A stretch of 7,277 nt of DNA from Lachnospiraceae bacterium UBA3814 (GCA_002368575.1 DFEA01000034.1:26186-33462); one strand, 5' to 3'. Positions 1 to 4,938 are shown, counted from the first letter of the stretch. Notes: generated by a model from the letters alone, not told the origin. Numbers and translations are program-made.

Positions 1-284
1 TGCTCGCCCTCCATCTGACGGACAAGCGCGTCCTCTCCGAGGAGCCAGTATACATTTTCCTTGAGGCCTCCCGGCATAGGGTAAATGGAACCCAGACCGT
101 ACTCGATCTCATCCTTTAAGGGCTGGGCGCCGCTTACAGGGTGAGCCTTCAGGTAGGCCACCAGCCTTGAAAAGGTCAGATTGTATGAAACATACCCGCC
201 GTTATTGGGGTCGTCTATCTCATTCTTCTTGGCTATGCAGGGGCTTATAAAGGCCAGCTTATCATTTGTCTTAACCAGTCCCAT
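1..284 (-). CDS. [FeFe]-hydrogenase large subunit C-terminal domain protein, N-terminally short, cut by window edge
   Basis: About 94 residues are visible before the window ends; the C-terminus lies outside. The ISPCIAKK segment (Cys16) matches the second H-cluster cysteine motif (PCxAKKxE) of [FeFe]-hydrogenase large subunits. The PMPGGLKENVYW segment (residues 69-80) is typical of the clostridial 'Fe-only hydrogenase C-terminal domain' proteins. In that family this segment normally sits about 200 residues in, after ferredoxin-like [4Fe-4S] motifs and the first cysteine motif (TSCCP-like). None of that is encoded here: an in-frame TGA directly abuts the ATG, and only 89 bases separate the ORF from nhaC. 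The ATG at 284 has a good ribosome binding site (AGAGAGG at 293-299, 8-base spacing), so it may be translated as a short protein. Alternatively it is the remnant of a longer gene. Hydrogen turnover by this product alone is unlikely; a sensory or accessory role is possible but unproven. Confidence 0.75.
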   Translation of the reverse strand, partial: MGLVKTNDKLAFISPCIAKKNEIDDPNNGGYVSYNLTFSRLVAYLKAHPVSGAQPLKDEIEYGLGSIYPMPGGLKENVYWLLGEDALVRQMEGE

Positions 285-315
285 TCACGAAACCTCTCTT
301 TGCGGTTTTTAATAC

Positions 316-324
316 ATAATAACA
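316..324 (-). promoter_or_regulatory. Extended -10 promoter candidate for the hydrogenase-domain ORF
   Basis: On the minus strand the bases read TGTTATTAT, an extended -10 (TGn plus TATTAT, 5 of 6 to consensus), about 32 bases before the ATG. No good -35 is seen. A small inverted repeat (TACTG, 5-base gap, CAGTA, at 333-347) lies just upstream where a regulator could bind. The region is AT-rich, so chance matches are likely. Confidence 0.35.
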
Positions 325-373
325 CTTGAATGTACTGTTTGCCAGTATTAATTCACATAAATCAGGGCGCAAT

Positions 374-1873
374 TCACGCATCACTGCTTAAATCGCCGGA
401 TCTGTTCAATATCATGACAGCCGCTATAAGGAGCGCTGACTCTGCCGCAAGCGCTATCCAGGGAATGCCGGTAAAGCCTGCGATAAGATACCCGACAGCG
501 CATACCGCCGCCGCAAGGGTCGCGTAGGGGAGCTGTGTCTCTACATGTCTTATATGCTCACATCCCGCTCCGGTAGAGGCAAGAATGGTAGTATCGGATA
601 TGGGAGAGCAGTGATCTCCGTACACCGATCCCGCAAGTGTCGCTCCGAGGGCAGGGATCAGAAGCCCTCCCATCCCCTCTGTCTCGCAGATCATGGTCAC
701 GATGGGGATGAGCATGCCGAAGGTCCCCCAGGAGGTGCCCATCGAAAAGCTCATAAAAGCCGCGATCACGAATATCAGGGACGGAAGCAGGCCGACCGGA
801 AGGCTTGAGCTGCTTACAAACCCGGATATAAATATACCCGTACCTATGAGCTGGCGGCATACCCCGCCCAGAGTCCATGAAAGGATAAGAATTAACATCG
901 GCGGAACTATATTGCCTATACCCTTTACGATGCAGTCCATGAATTCCCTGGGCTTCATAAGCTTCCGCGGAATATACAGAAGCATGGCGCATACAAGCCC
1001 CGCAAAGGCTCCGAGAGAAAGCCCCGCGGTCGGATTATAGCCTATGGCTTCGGAAAAGCTCACTCCCTCAAAAAAGCCGCCCACATATGCCATTCCAAGA
1101 ATAGCGCAGACAATAAGCACAAGGATCGGAAGCACAAGGTCTGCCACTGTTCCGTGCGGCAGTTCGTTTTCCTCCTTCTCTTCGGAGGATACTGCGCTCA
1201 GGGCTTTCTCCTCAGCCCTTTTCATCGGCCCGAAATCCTTTCCTGTACAGGCTATTACAAGCACCATCAGTATGGTCATCAGCGCATAAAAGTTATACGG
1301 GATCGTAGAAAGGAAAATATTGAAGCCGTTTGTTTCGCTCACCTCGCTTGCCACGGCAACGGCCCAGCTTGAGACCGGAGCGATGATGCATACAGGTGCC
1401 GCGGTCGCGTCTATTATGTAAGCAAGCTTTTCCCTTGATATCCTGAGCCTGTCGGTGATGGGACGCATGACGGTCCCCACGGTCAGGCAGTTGAACCCGT
1501 CGTCAATAAAGATGAGAATGCCCAGAAACGAGGTCGCAAGGACAGCCGCCCTTTTATTCGTAAGCCTTTTGCCCGCCCATTTCCCGTAGGCGTAGCTGCC
1601 TCCCGATTTTGTAACAAGCATCACGACTGCCCACAGAAGAGCCAGAAAAATGATCATATAAGCATTGTCCGCCATCTTTGAGCTCATCATATCAAAGGTA
1701 AGCGAGGCGGCGGAAACGACCGAGCCCCCGGTTGAAAAGCTGTATATCAGCATCCCGGAAAATATCCCTATAAAAAGAGACGAGTATACCTCCTTGGTGA
1801 TCAGGGCCAGCGCGATCGCGATGATCGGCGGCAGTATCGACAGCCATCCTGTTTCGATCATTGTAAATTCCAT
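374..1873 (-). CDS. nhaC: NhaC-family Na+/H+ antiporter
   Basis: A 499-residue, strongly hydrophobic multi-pass membrane protein that probably exchanges cytoplasmic Na+ for external H+ for pH and sodium homeostasis. Some NhaC-like paralogues carry organic substrates, so the exact cargo is open. Family hallmarks are visible. The IDDGFNCLTVGTVMRPITDR block (residues 123-142) carries the conserved acidic pair and the VMRPxTD motif. It is followed by DATAAPVCIIAPVSSW (155-170), GTSWGTFGML (379-388) and YGDHCSPISDTT (418-429) near the C-terminus. A charged cytoplasmic loop lies around residues 211-240. Length is usual for the family. The first of two nearby ATGs is chosen because GGAGG lies 6 bases upstream; the second (codon 5) has no ribosome binding site. 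It follows the peroxidase gene on the same strand after 136 bases containing two hairpins. I found no convincing promoter of its own in that gap, so limited read-through from ohrR-gpx cannot be excluded. Confidence 0.93.
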   Translation of the reverse strand: MEFTMIETGWLSILPPIIAIALALITKEVYSSLFIGIFSGMLIYSFSTGGSVVSAASLTFDMMSSKMADNAYMIIFLALLWAVVMLVTKSGGSYAYGKWAGKRLTNKRAAVLATSFLGILIFIDDGFNCLTVGTVMRPITDRLRISREKLAYIIDATAAPVCIIAPVSSWAVAVASEVSETNGFNIFLSTIPYNFYALMTILMVLVIACTGKDFGPMKRAEEKALSAVSSEEKEENELPHGTVADLVLPILVLIVCAILGMAYVGGFFEGVSFSEAIGYNPTAGLSLGAFAGLVCAMLLYIPRKLMKPREFMDCIVKGIGNIVPPMLILILSWTLGGVCRQLIGTGIFISGFVSSSSLPVGLLPSLIFVIAAFMSFSMGTSWGTFGMLIPIVTMICETEGMGGLLIPALGATLAGSVYGDHCSPISDTTILASTGAGCEHIRHVETQLPYATLAAAVCAVGYLIAGFTGIPWIALAAESALLIAAVMILNRSGDLSSDA

Positions 1874-1917
1874 GGTGTTCCTCCGTATGACTGAGATTCG
1901 GAAATAAAAGTATCAAT

Positions 1918-1948
1918 AGCAGCTGCCCGGTCACTCCGGACAGCTGCT
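1918..1948 (-). terminator. Stem-loop between gpx and nhaC (second of two)
   Basis: Arms AGCAGCTGTCCGG and CCGGGCAGCTGCT on the minus strand pair over 13 bases with one G-U wobble and a 5-base loop. The odd pair becomes A-C if read on the plus strand, so the structure is best formed by minus-strand RNA. The following tract (ATTGATACTTTTATTT) is T-rich but interrupted, so termination may be partial. Confidence 0.5.
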
Positions 1949-1967
1949 GTTATTTTCCTTTAAAGAT

Positions 1968-2001
1968 CGATTCCCCGGCAGAGAGCTCTGTCAGGGAATC
2001 G
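1968..2001 (-). terminator. Probable terminator of the ohrR-gpx operon
   Basis: The minus-strand hairpin begins 8 bases after the gpx stop. An 8-pair outer stem (CGATTCCC with GGGAATCG) continues inward through a G-U wobble and one mismatch to a further four or so pairs closing on a small loop. It is followed by ATCTTTAAAGG, a weak U-tract. As with its neighbour, the wobble favours minus-strand RNA. Confidence 0.5.
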
Positions 2002-2009
2002 TATGCTTC

Positions 2010-2549
2010 TTAAAGCAGAGACTTTATACACTCCTCAACCTTATTCATATCGGCCGTAGGCTCGAAGCGGGCGACCACCTTGCCGCTTCTGTCGATCACG
2101 AACTTGGTGAAGTTCCATTTGATATCAGGCTTTTTGTCCCACTCAGGATCTGCCTCCGAGAACATCTTTTCAAGAAGGGGCTTAAGCTCATGCTCGTCAA
2201 AGCCCTCAAAGCCCTTCTCTGACTTTAAGTAGGTATATAAGGGCAGCTCATTTTCTCCGTTGACATCAGCCTTCTTCATCTGAGGGAAGGTGGTATTGTA
2301 ATGCAGCGTACAGAATTCATGGATCTCCTCGTCCGTTCCCGGAGCCTGGCCGCCGAACTGGTTGCAGGGGATATCAAGGATCTCAAGACCCTTGTCATGA
2401 TACTTCTTGTACAGCTCCTCTATAGGAGCATACTGAGGCGTAAAGCCGCAGCCCGTAGCGGTATTGACTATAAGGATCACCCTGTCTTTGTAATCGGAAA
2501 GCTTAAGCGTTTCTCCCTTTCCTGTTGTTACTTCATAATCGTAGATCAT
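2010..2549 (-). CDS. gpx: Glutathione-peroxidase-family (probably thioredoxin-dependent) peroxidase
   Basis: A 179-residue cytoplasmic thiol peroxidase of the GPx family, expected to reduce organic hydroperoxides and H2O2. The peroxidatic Cys34 sits in NTATGCGFT (Cys in place of selenocysteine). Gln68 (PCNQFGGQ), Trp145 and Asn146 (WNF) complete the catalytic tetrad. Cys80 in EFCTLHYNTTFP aligns with the resolving cysteine of plant and bacterial 2-Cys GPx enzymes (46 residues after the peroxidatic one). It therefore probably uses thioredoxin rather than glutathione, in keeping with a clostridial host. Cys62 is the conserved third cysteine. Length is typical for bacterial monomeric GPx. The start is fixed by a perfect AGGAGG 7 bases upstream. 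It lies 39 bases downstream of ohrR on the same strand, with no terminator between them. Both are probably transcribed from the consensus promoter at 3063-3091 and derepressed by organic peroxide. Confidence 0.95.
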   Translation of the reverse strand: MIYDYEVTTGKGETLKLSDYKDRVILIVNTATGCGFTPQYAPIEELYKKYHDKGLEILDIPCNQFGGQAPGTDEEIHEFCTLHYNTTFPQMKKADVNGENELPLYTYLKSEKGFEGFDEHELKPLLEKMFSEADPEWDKKPDIKWNFTKFVIDRSGKVVARFEPTADMNKVEECIKSLL

Positions 2550-2588
2550 CTCATAACCTCCTGTTTTAGAAATAATGTTGCGTATCCC

Positions 2589-3029
2589 TTAAGAGCCTTC
2601 GGCTTCAAGAAATTTATACAGCAGCCTGTAAAGCTCCGCCGCCTCGGCTTCACTGAGGACCACGCCCTCAGAGCCTATCTTTTCCGGGATATCCCTGCAT
2701 TTTTCCTTAAGCGCGTCACCCTCCGGCGTTATGCTCACGATAGTGATCCGCTCATCCTCCTTAGACCGTGCCCTGGTAACGTACCCCGCTCTTTCCAGCC
2801 TCTTAAGCAGCGGAGTCAGGGTACCCGCGTCAAGGTACAGTATCTCTCCGAGCCTGCCCATATTCACGGACCCCTTCTCCCACAGTACCATAAGCACTAT
2901 ATACTGCGTATAGGTAAGTCCAAGGGGCTTCAGATACGGCGTATACCTTGCGACGATCTTCCTTCCGCATGCGTACAGCGGAAAGCATAACTGGTTTTTC
3001 AGCAAAAGCTGCTCATACTCCTGCGCCAT
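2589..3029 (-). CDS. ohrR: OhrR, MarR-family organic-hydroperoxide-sensing repressor
   Basis: A 146-residue dimeric winged-helix repressor. Residues 12-19 (NQLCFPLY) match the N-terminal signature of OhrR. Cys15 corresponds exactly to the sensing Cys15 of Bacillus subtilis OhrR, and Tyr29 and Tyr40, which hold its sulfenate through hydrogen bonds, are also in place. The DNA-binding part includes LYLDAGTLTPLLKRLERAGY (64-83) and the wing segment RSKEDERITIVSIT (88-101), both near-identical in style to known OhrR proteins. Extra cysteines at 21 and 111 could allow an intramolecular disulfide, but their positions do not obviously match the 2-Cys Xanthomonas type. The ATG is preceded by GAGGTG at 5 bases. 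It is the first gene of a probable two-gene operon with gpx. The -10 and spacer of its promoter overlap an AT-rich inverted repeat, suggesting autorepression relieved by peroxide. Confidence 0.93.
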   Translation of the reverse strand: MAQEYEQLLLKNQLCFPLYACGRKIVARYTPYLKPLGLTYTQYIVLMVLWEKGSVNMGRLGEILYLDAGTLTPLLKRLERAGYVTRARSKEDERITIVSITPEGDALKEKCRDIPEKIGSEGVVLSEAEAAELYRLLYKFLEAEGS

Positions 3030-3062
3030 TCTTTCACCTCAAAAGCATTTATCTTTTTTCAC

Positions 3063-3091
3063 ATTATATTTTGCTAAATATATATTGTCAA
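3063..3091 (-). promoter_or_regulatory. Consensus sigma-A promoter of ohrR-gpx
   Basis: The minus strand reads TTGACA (3086-3091), a 17-base spacer, then TATAAT (3063-3068), perfect in both hexamers and spacing. Transcription would begin near 3056, giving a leader of roughly 27 bases before the ohrR ATG. Such a strong promoter is what one expects of a gene held down by a repressor. Confidence 0.9.
3065..3082 (-). promoter_or_regulatory. Candidate OhrR operator
   Basis: A perfect inverted repeat of 7-base arms, TATATTT and AAATATA, around a 4-base centre (AGCA on the minus strand). It overlaps the -10 hexamer and most of the spacer of the ohrR promoter, so bound protein would block RNA polymerase. 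AT-rich palindromes are also the known style of OhrR operators in Firmicutes. AT-rich sequence gives such repeats by chance, so the assignment rests mainly on position. Confidence 0.5.
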
Positions 3092-3094
3092 GAA

Positions 3095-3117
3095 AAAAAT
3101 CCAAATTCAGGATTTTT
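3095..3117. terminator. AT-rich stem-loop with T-tract upstream of the ohrR promoter
   Basis: Arms AAAAATCC and GGATTTTT (8 pairs) enclose a 7-base loop. On the minus strand the right arm runs into a 7-T tract, as in an intrinsic terminator, ending just before the ohrR -35. No gene on either strand obviously needs it. It could insulate ohrR from minus-strand transcription through the tRNA region or end a short unannotated RNA. Confidence 0.35.
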
Positions 3118-3118
3118 C

Positions 3119-3165
3119 CCTCAGGTCGCAACAGTTCACCCTTCGGTGACCTATTGCCTCAGGTC
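3119..3165. repeat. Imperfect hairpin flanked by a 9-base direct repeat
   Basis: CCTCAGGTC occurs at 3119-3127 and again at 3157-3165. Between them, 3128-3157 folds as two 13-base arms around a 4-base loop, with 11 Watson-Crick pairs. The remaining two positions are one mismatch and one pair that is G-U on minus-strand RNA. It lies between the ohrR promoter and the tRNA promoter, in a stretch with no ORF. It may be a small structured RNA, a protein-binding site or a minor repeat element; I do not recognise it. Confidence 0.45.
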
Positions 3166-3210
3166 CCATGTTCTGCAAAATTATTCCGCAAAATTAATTA
3201 TTTTATTTCC

Positions 3211-3230
3211 TGTTATAATATGTTATAATA
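3211..3230 (+). promoter_or_regulatory. Tandem extended -10 promoter of tRNA-Val
   Basis: The 10-mer TGTTATAATA is repeated back to back. Each copy holds a perfect TATAAT with the TG extension (TGnTATAAT), at 3214-3219 and 3224-3229. The second would start transcription near 3236, some 6 bases before the mature tRNA. No good -35 is visible for either, so the extended -10 probably compensates. Confidence 0.7.
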
Positions 3231-3241
3231 CCCAAGTACAC

Positions 3242-3314
3242 GGAACCATAGCTCAGCTGGGAGAGCGTTCGCTTGACGTGTGAGAGGTCATGGGTTCGAG
3301 CCCCATTGGTTCCA
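3242..3314 (+). tRNA. tRNA-Val (anticodon GAC)
   Basis: This 73-base sequence folds as a complete cloverleaf. The acceptor stem is GGAACCA with TGGTTCC, the D stem GCTC with GAGC, and the D loop contains GG. The anticodon loop TTGACGT gives anticodon GAC, reading valine codons GUC and GUU. The T stem is ATGGG with CCCAT around TTCGAGC, and the discriminator base is A. The anticodon stem (TTCGC with GTGAG) contains two wobble pairs, 27-43 and 30-40, where a fully paired stem would be expected; this is unusual but tolerable. The CCA end is not encoded. It is the only plus-strand gene here, with its own promoter and terminator. Confidence 0.95.
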
Positions 3315-3322
3315 GTAATCAG

Positions 3323-3363
3323 ATACCCCCTCGGCTTAAACGGCTGAGGGGGTATGTTCTTTC
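3323..3363 (+). terminator. Intrinsic terminator of tRNA-Val
   Basis: A ten-pair GC-rich stem (ATACCCCCTC with GAGGGGGTAT) extends inward by a G-U and two G-C pairs to a short loop. The T-rich tail GTTCTTTC follows on the plus strand. It begins 8 bases after the tRNA and ends at the stop codon of the convergent HD-GYP gene. On the minus strand it forms the same stem just after that stop but lacks a U-tract, so it may serve both directions unequally. Confidence 0.85.
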
Positions 3364-4249
3364 AGCTCATAAAATCAACGGTATGAGGCGTACACGCCTC
3401 AAGCTCCTCTCTTGGAATGCTTATAAAGATTTTTACTATATCAGGATCCAGCTGGGTCCCGGACACATCTTTTATGATCTCCACAGCCTCCTCGTACGTC
3501 CTCCTGTCCTTATATGACCGGCGCATGGTTATGGCCGAGTAGGTATCGCATACCGCTATTATCCTTGCCGCCGTCGGAATATCCTTTCCGGGCAGCCCGT
3601 AATAGCCATTGCCGTCGATCCTTTCATGATGATACAGTATCCAGTCCTTTATCTCATCAAACGAGGGAATGGGCTTGAGCAGATCCATAGCGATCTTCGG
3701 ATGCTGCTTCATCACATCCCATTCCTGCGCGTTAAGCTTGCCCGGCTTATTCAGAATGGCTTCCGGAACCCCCAGCTTCCCAACATCATGCAATAACGCA
3801 GCATACTCGAAATTCACAGGGTTGATCCCCTCCCTGATCTGTACGGGAAGATGCCTGTACAGGCATTTACAGAGCATCTGAACGTTTCTGCTGTGACCGT
3901 TTAAGTTCGAATCACGGGCCTCGATAACTCCCACCAGCGTCTCCGTCACCTCAAGGCTCCTGTCCTTAAGGGTATCCACAAGATAATACATGAGGATCAG
4001 CGCCAATGACACAAATATCGCGCCGAAAAACAGTATCCCCGCCATCAGATAATCCGGCTTCCCCGCAAAGGCTACACCGAGGTACCCCGTAAGGAAGAAT
4101 ACAAGCAGGATAAGACCTATCTTCTCCCATATCGGCTCACCGTGCTTACCGGAGAGCATTATATCTGTCGAATTCCTTATGAACCTGATATAAGCAATGA
4201 TATTCCCGATCATAATGGCGCTTCCCATTATTATCAGCAATGTGATCAT
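3362..4249 (-). CDS. Membrane-anchored HD-GYP domain phosphodiesterase (probable cyclic-di-GMP hydrolase)
   Basis: A 295-residue protein with an N-terminal membrane region and a cytoplasmic HD-GYP domain. Hydrophobic segments lie at roughly 1-22, 43-60 and 66-92, so three helices. The catalytic domain shows GHS (118-120), the metal-binding HDVGK (154-158), His183 in KQHP, HHE (207-209) and Asp235 in VCDTYSAIT. The defining GYP motif reads GYY (215-217), and the loop before GLPG is one residue shorter than in the canonical form. Metal ligands appear intact, so cyclic-dinucleotide hydrolysis is likely but not certain. There is no PAS, GAF, REC or GGDEF partner domain; the membrane part may itself be the sensor. 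The ATG has its nearest Shine-Dalgarno (AAGGAG) about 13 bases away, which is long. A small ORF ending 4 bases upstream may couple translation. It converges on tRNA-Val. Confidence 0.9.
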   Translation of the reverse strand: MITLLIIMGSAIMIGNIIAYIRFIRNSTDIMLSGKHGEPIWEKIGLILLVFFLTGYLGVAFAGKPDYLMAGILFFGAIFVSLALILMYYLVDTLKDRSLEVTETLVGVIEARDSNLNGHSRNVQMLCKCLYRHLPVQIREGINPVNFEYAALLHDVGKLGVPEAILNKPGKLNAQEWDVMKQHPKIAMDLLKPIPSFDEIKDWILYHHERIDGNGYYGLPGKDIPTAARIIAVCDTYSAITMRRSYKDRRTYEEAVEIIKDVSGTQLDPDIVKIFISIPREELEACTPHTVDFMS

Positions 4250-4253
4250 ACTT

Positions 4254-4298
4254 TTATTTACGCTCCTTCATCTTCGGGCACTGAAAACATCCATACAT
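4254..4298 (-). CDS. Possible 14-residue leader peptide upstream of the HD-GYP gene
   Basis: The peptide would be MYGCFQCPKMKERK, with a CxxC pair and a basic tail. Its ATG has AAAGG 7 bases upstream. Its TAA lies 4 bases before the HD-GYP ATG, and the AAGGAG serving the downstream gene lies inside it. That layout is typical of translational coupling and would explain the poor spacing of the HD-GYP ribosome binding site. The frame is open further upstream, with another Cys, but has no earlier start codon, so a decayed gene tail is another reading. There is no independent proof of expression. Confidence 0.35.
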   Translation of the reverse strand: MYGCFQCPKMKERK

Positions 4299-4307
4299 AG
4301 CCCTGCC

Positions 4308-4336
4308 TTTATCCGTATATGCTGCGCCGCAGGCAA
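4308..4336 (-). promoter_or_regulatory. Weak promoter candidate for the HD-GYP gene
   Basis: TTGCCT, a 17-base spacer and GATAAA on the minus strand; each hexamer matches consensus at 4 of 6. It lies between the hairpin after the flavoprotein gene and the small ORF, where a promoter would be needed if that hairpin terminates. Confidence 0.3.
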
Positions 4337-4337
4337 C

Positions 4338-4370
4338 TAATGAAAGACTGAATTAATCAGTCCTTCATTA
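4338..4370 (-). terminator. Stem-loop overlapping the flavoprotein stop codon
   Basis: Arms TAATGAAGGACTGA and TCAGTCTTTCATTA (minus strand) pair over 14 bases with one G-U wobble and a 5-base loop. The first three bases are the stop codon of the flavoprotein gene. No U-tract follows (GTTGCC), so it may act as an mRNA 3'-end stabiliser or a weak terminator rather than a classical one. Confidence 0.45.
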
Positions 4371-4844
4371 CGACTCGTTCACCAGCTTTCCTGTCATATG
4401 CTCTATAGTAAGCTTTAAGCACTGCACCCGTGACAGCGAATTTGCAAGCTCCTTTTGAAGATATTCCTCATCGTCCGTAAACTTACGGCAGAGCTTTGTG
4501 CATATCTCTCCGGCCTTGTCCTCATCCTCCACAAGGCTCATACGGCCGAATATCACAACACTGCTGATATTCAGTGCCCACTCCCCATCCCTGCGGTATC
4601 CCTTGTCACAGACACAATATGATACTTTATCACATTTTGAGATGGCGTCAAGCTTATGACCTTCCTTCGCACCGTGAAAATACAGATTTCCGTCGCTTTC
4701 CTCATACCAGTGATCGAGCGGGATCCCATAGGGATATCCGTCGTCACCGATCACCGAAAGAACGCCGCGGGGCTCCTCCTTTAATATCCGTATACATTCC
4801 TCATTGCTTATCTGCTGCTTAAACCGTCTCATTTCACGAAACAT
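4368..4844 (-). CDS. Pyridoxamine 5'-phosphate oxidase-like flavoprotein, NimA-related
   Basis: A 158-residue protein of the FMN-binding split-barrel superfamily, the group annotated as pyridoxamine 5'-phosphate oxidase-related or 5-nitroimidazole-resistance (Nim-like) proteins. The N-terminal helix with the EECIRILKEE segment, the strand GVLSVIGDDGYPYGIPLDHW (27-46) and the loop LYFHGAKEGHK (54-64) are characteristic. The loop His57 lies where Nim proteins place cofactor-contacting residues. FMN or another cofactor is expected; the true substrate is unknown, and resemblance to Nim does not show nitroimidazole resistance. Seven cysteines (17, 71, 77, 79, 115, 119, 142) are many for its size, and Cys77/Cys79 form a CxC. 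The first ATG is preferred because GAGGG lies 7 bases upstream; Met5 has none. It probably has its own promoter at 4939-4967 and is followed by a hairpin at its stop codon. Confidence 0.85.
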   Translation of the reverse strand: MFREMRRFKQQISNEECIRILKEEPRGVLSVIGDDGYPYGIPLDHWYEESDGNLYFHGAKEGHKLDAISKCDKVSYCVCDKGYRRDGEWALNISSVVIFGRMSLVEDEDKAGEICTKLCRKFTDDEEYLQKELANSLSRVQCLKLTIEHMTGKLVNES

Positions 4845-4901
4845 TCTCTTTCCCTCTCTTCTGATTGAGCCGATCCGCCCTGTAAAACCACAGATACTTC
4901 T

Positions 4902-4925
4902 CTCACCGCCGCCGGCAGCCGTGAG
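4902..4925 (-). other. Small GC-rich hairpin in the flavoprotein mRNA leader
   Basis: CTCAC and GTGAG enclose an inner GC-rich stem interrupted by one mismatch and one wobble. It lies inside the roughly 90-base 5' leader implied by the promoter at 4939-4967. It does not cover the ribosome binding site. I do not recognise it as a known riboswitch. Confidence 0.3.
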
Positions 4926-4938
4926 TGCTTAAGGACAG

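Noticed and set aside
558..992. 144-codon minus-strand frame inside nhaC
   Set aside because: It is an alternative frame of nhaC with no ribosome binding site, and its His/Arg/Ser-rich translation shows no recognisable domain.
2301..2990. Plus-strand open frame of 229 codons antisense to gpx and ohrR
   Set aside because: It lies wholly opposite two genes with clear families, catalytic residues and ribosome binding sites; its translation resembles no family and is arginine- and leucine-rich as antisense frames often are.
3119..3165. T-box or other known riboswitch upstream of ohrR
   Set aside because: The element lies upstream of the ohrR promoter rather than in its leader, and I see no conserved T-box or other riboswitch core.
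3242..3363. tRNA-Val as an integration site for a mobile element
   Set aside because: No integrase, no repeat of the tRNA 3' end and no phage or plasmid-like genes are present; the flanking genes look like ordinary chromosomal ones.
3290..3517. Plus-strand 75-codon frame starting inside the tRNA
   Set aside because: It begins within the tRNA, reads through its terminator and lies antisense to the HD-GYP gene; there is no ribosome binding site.
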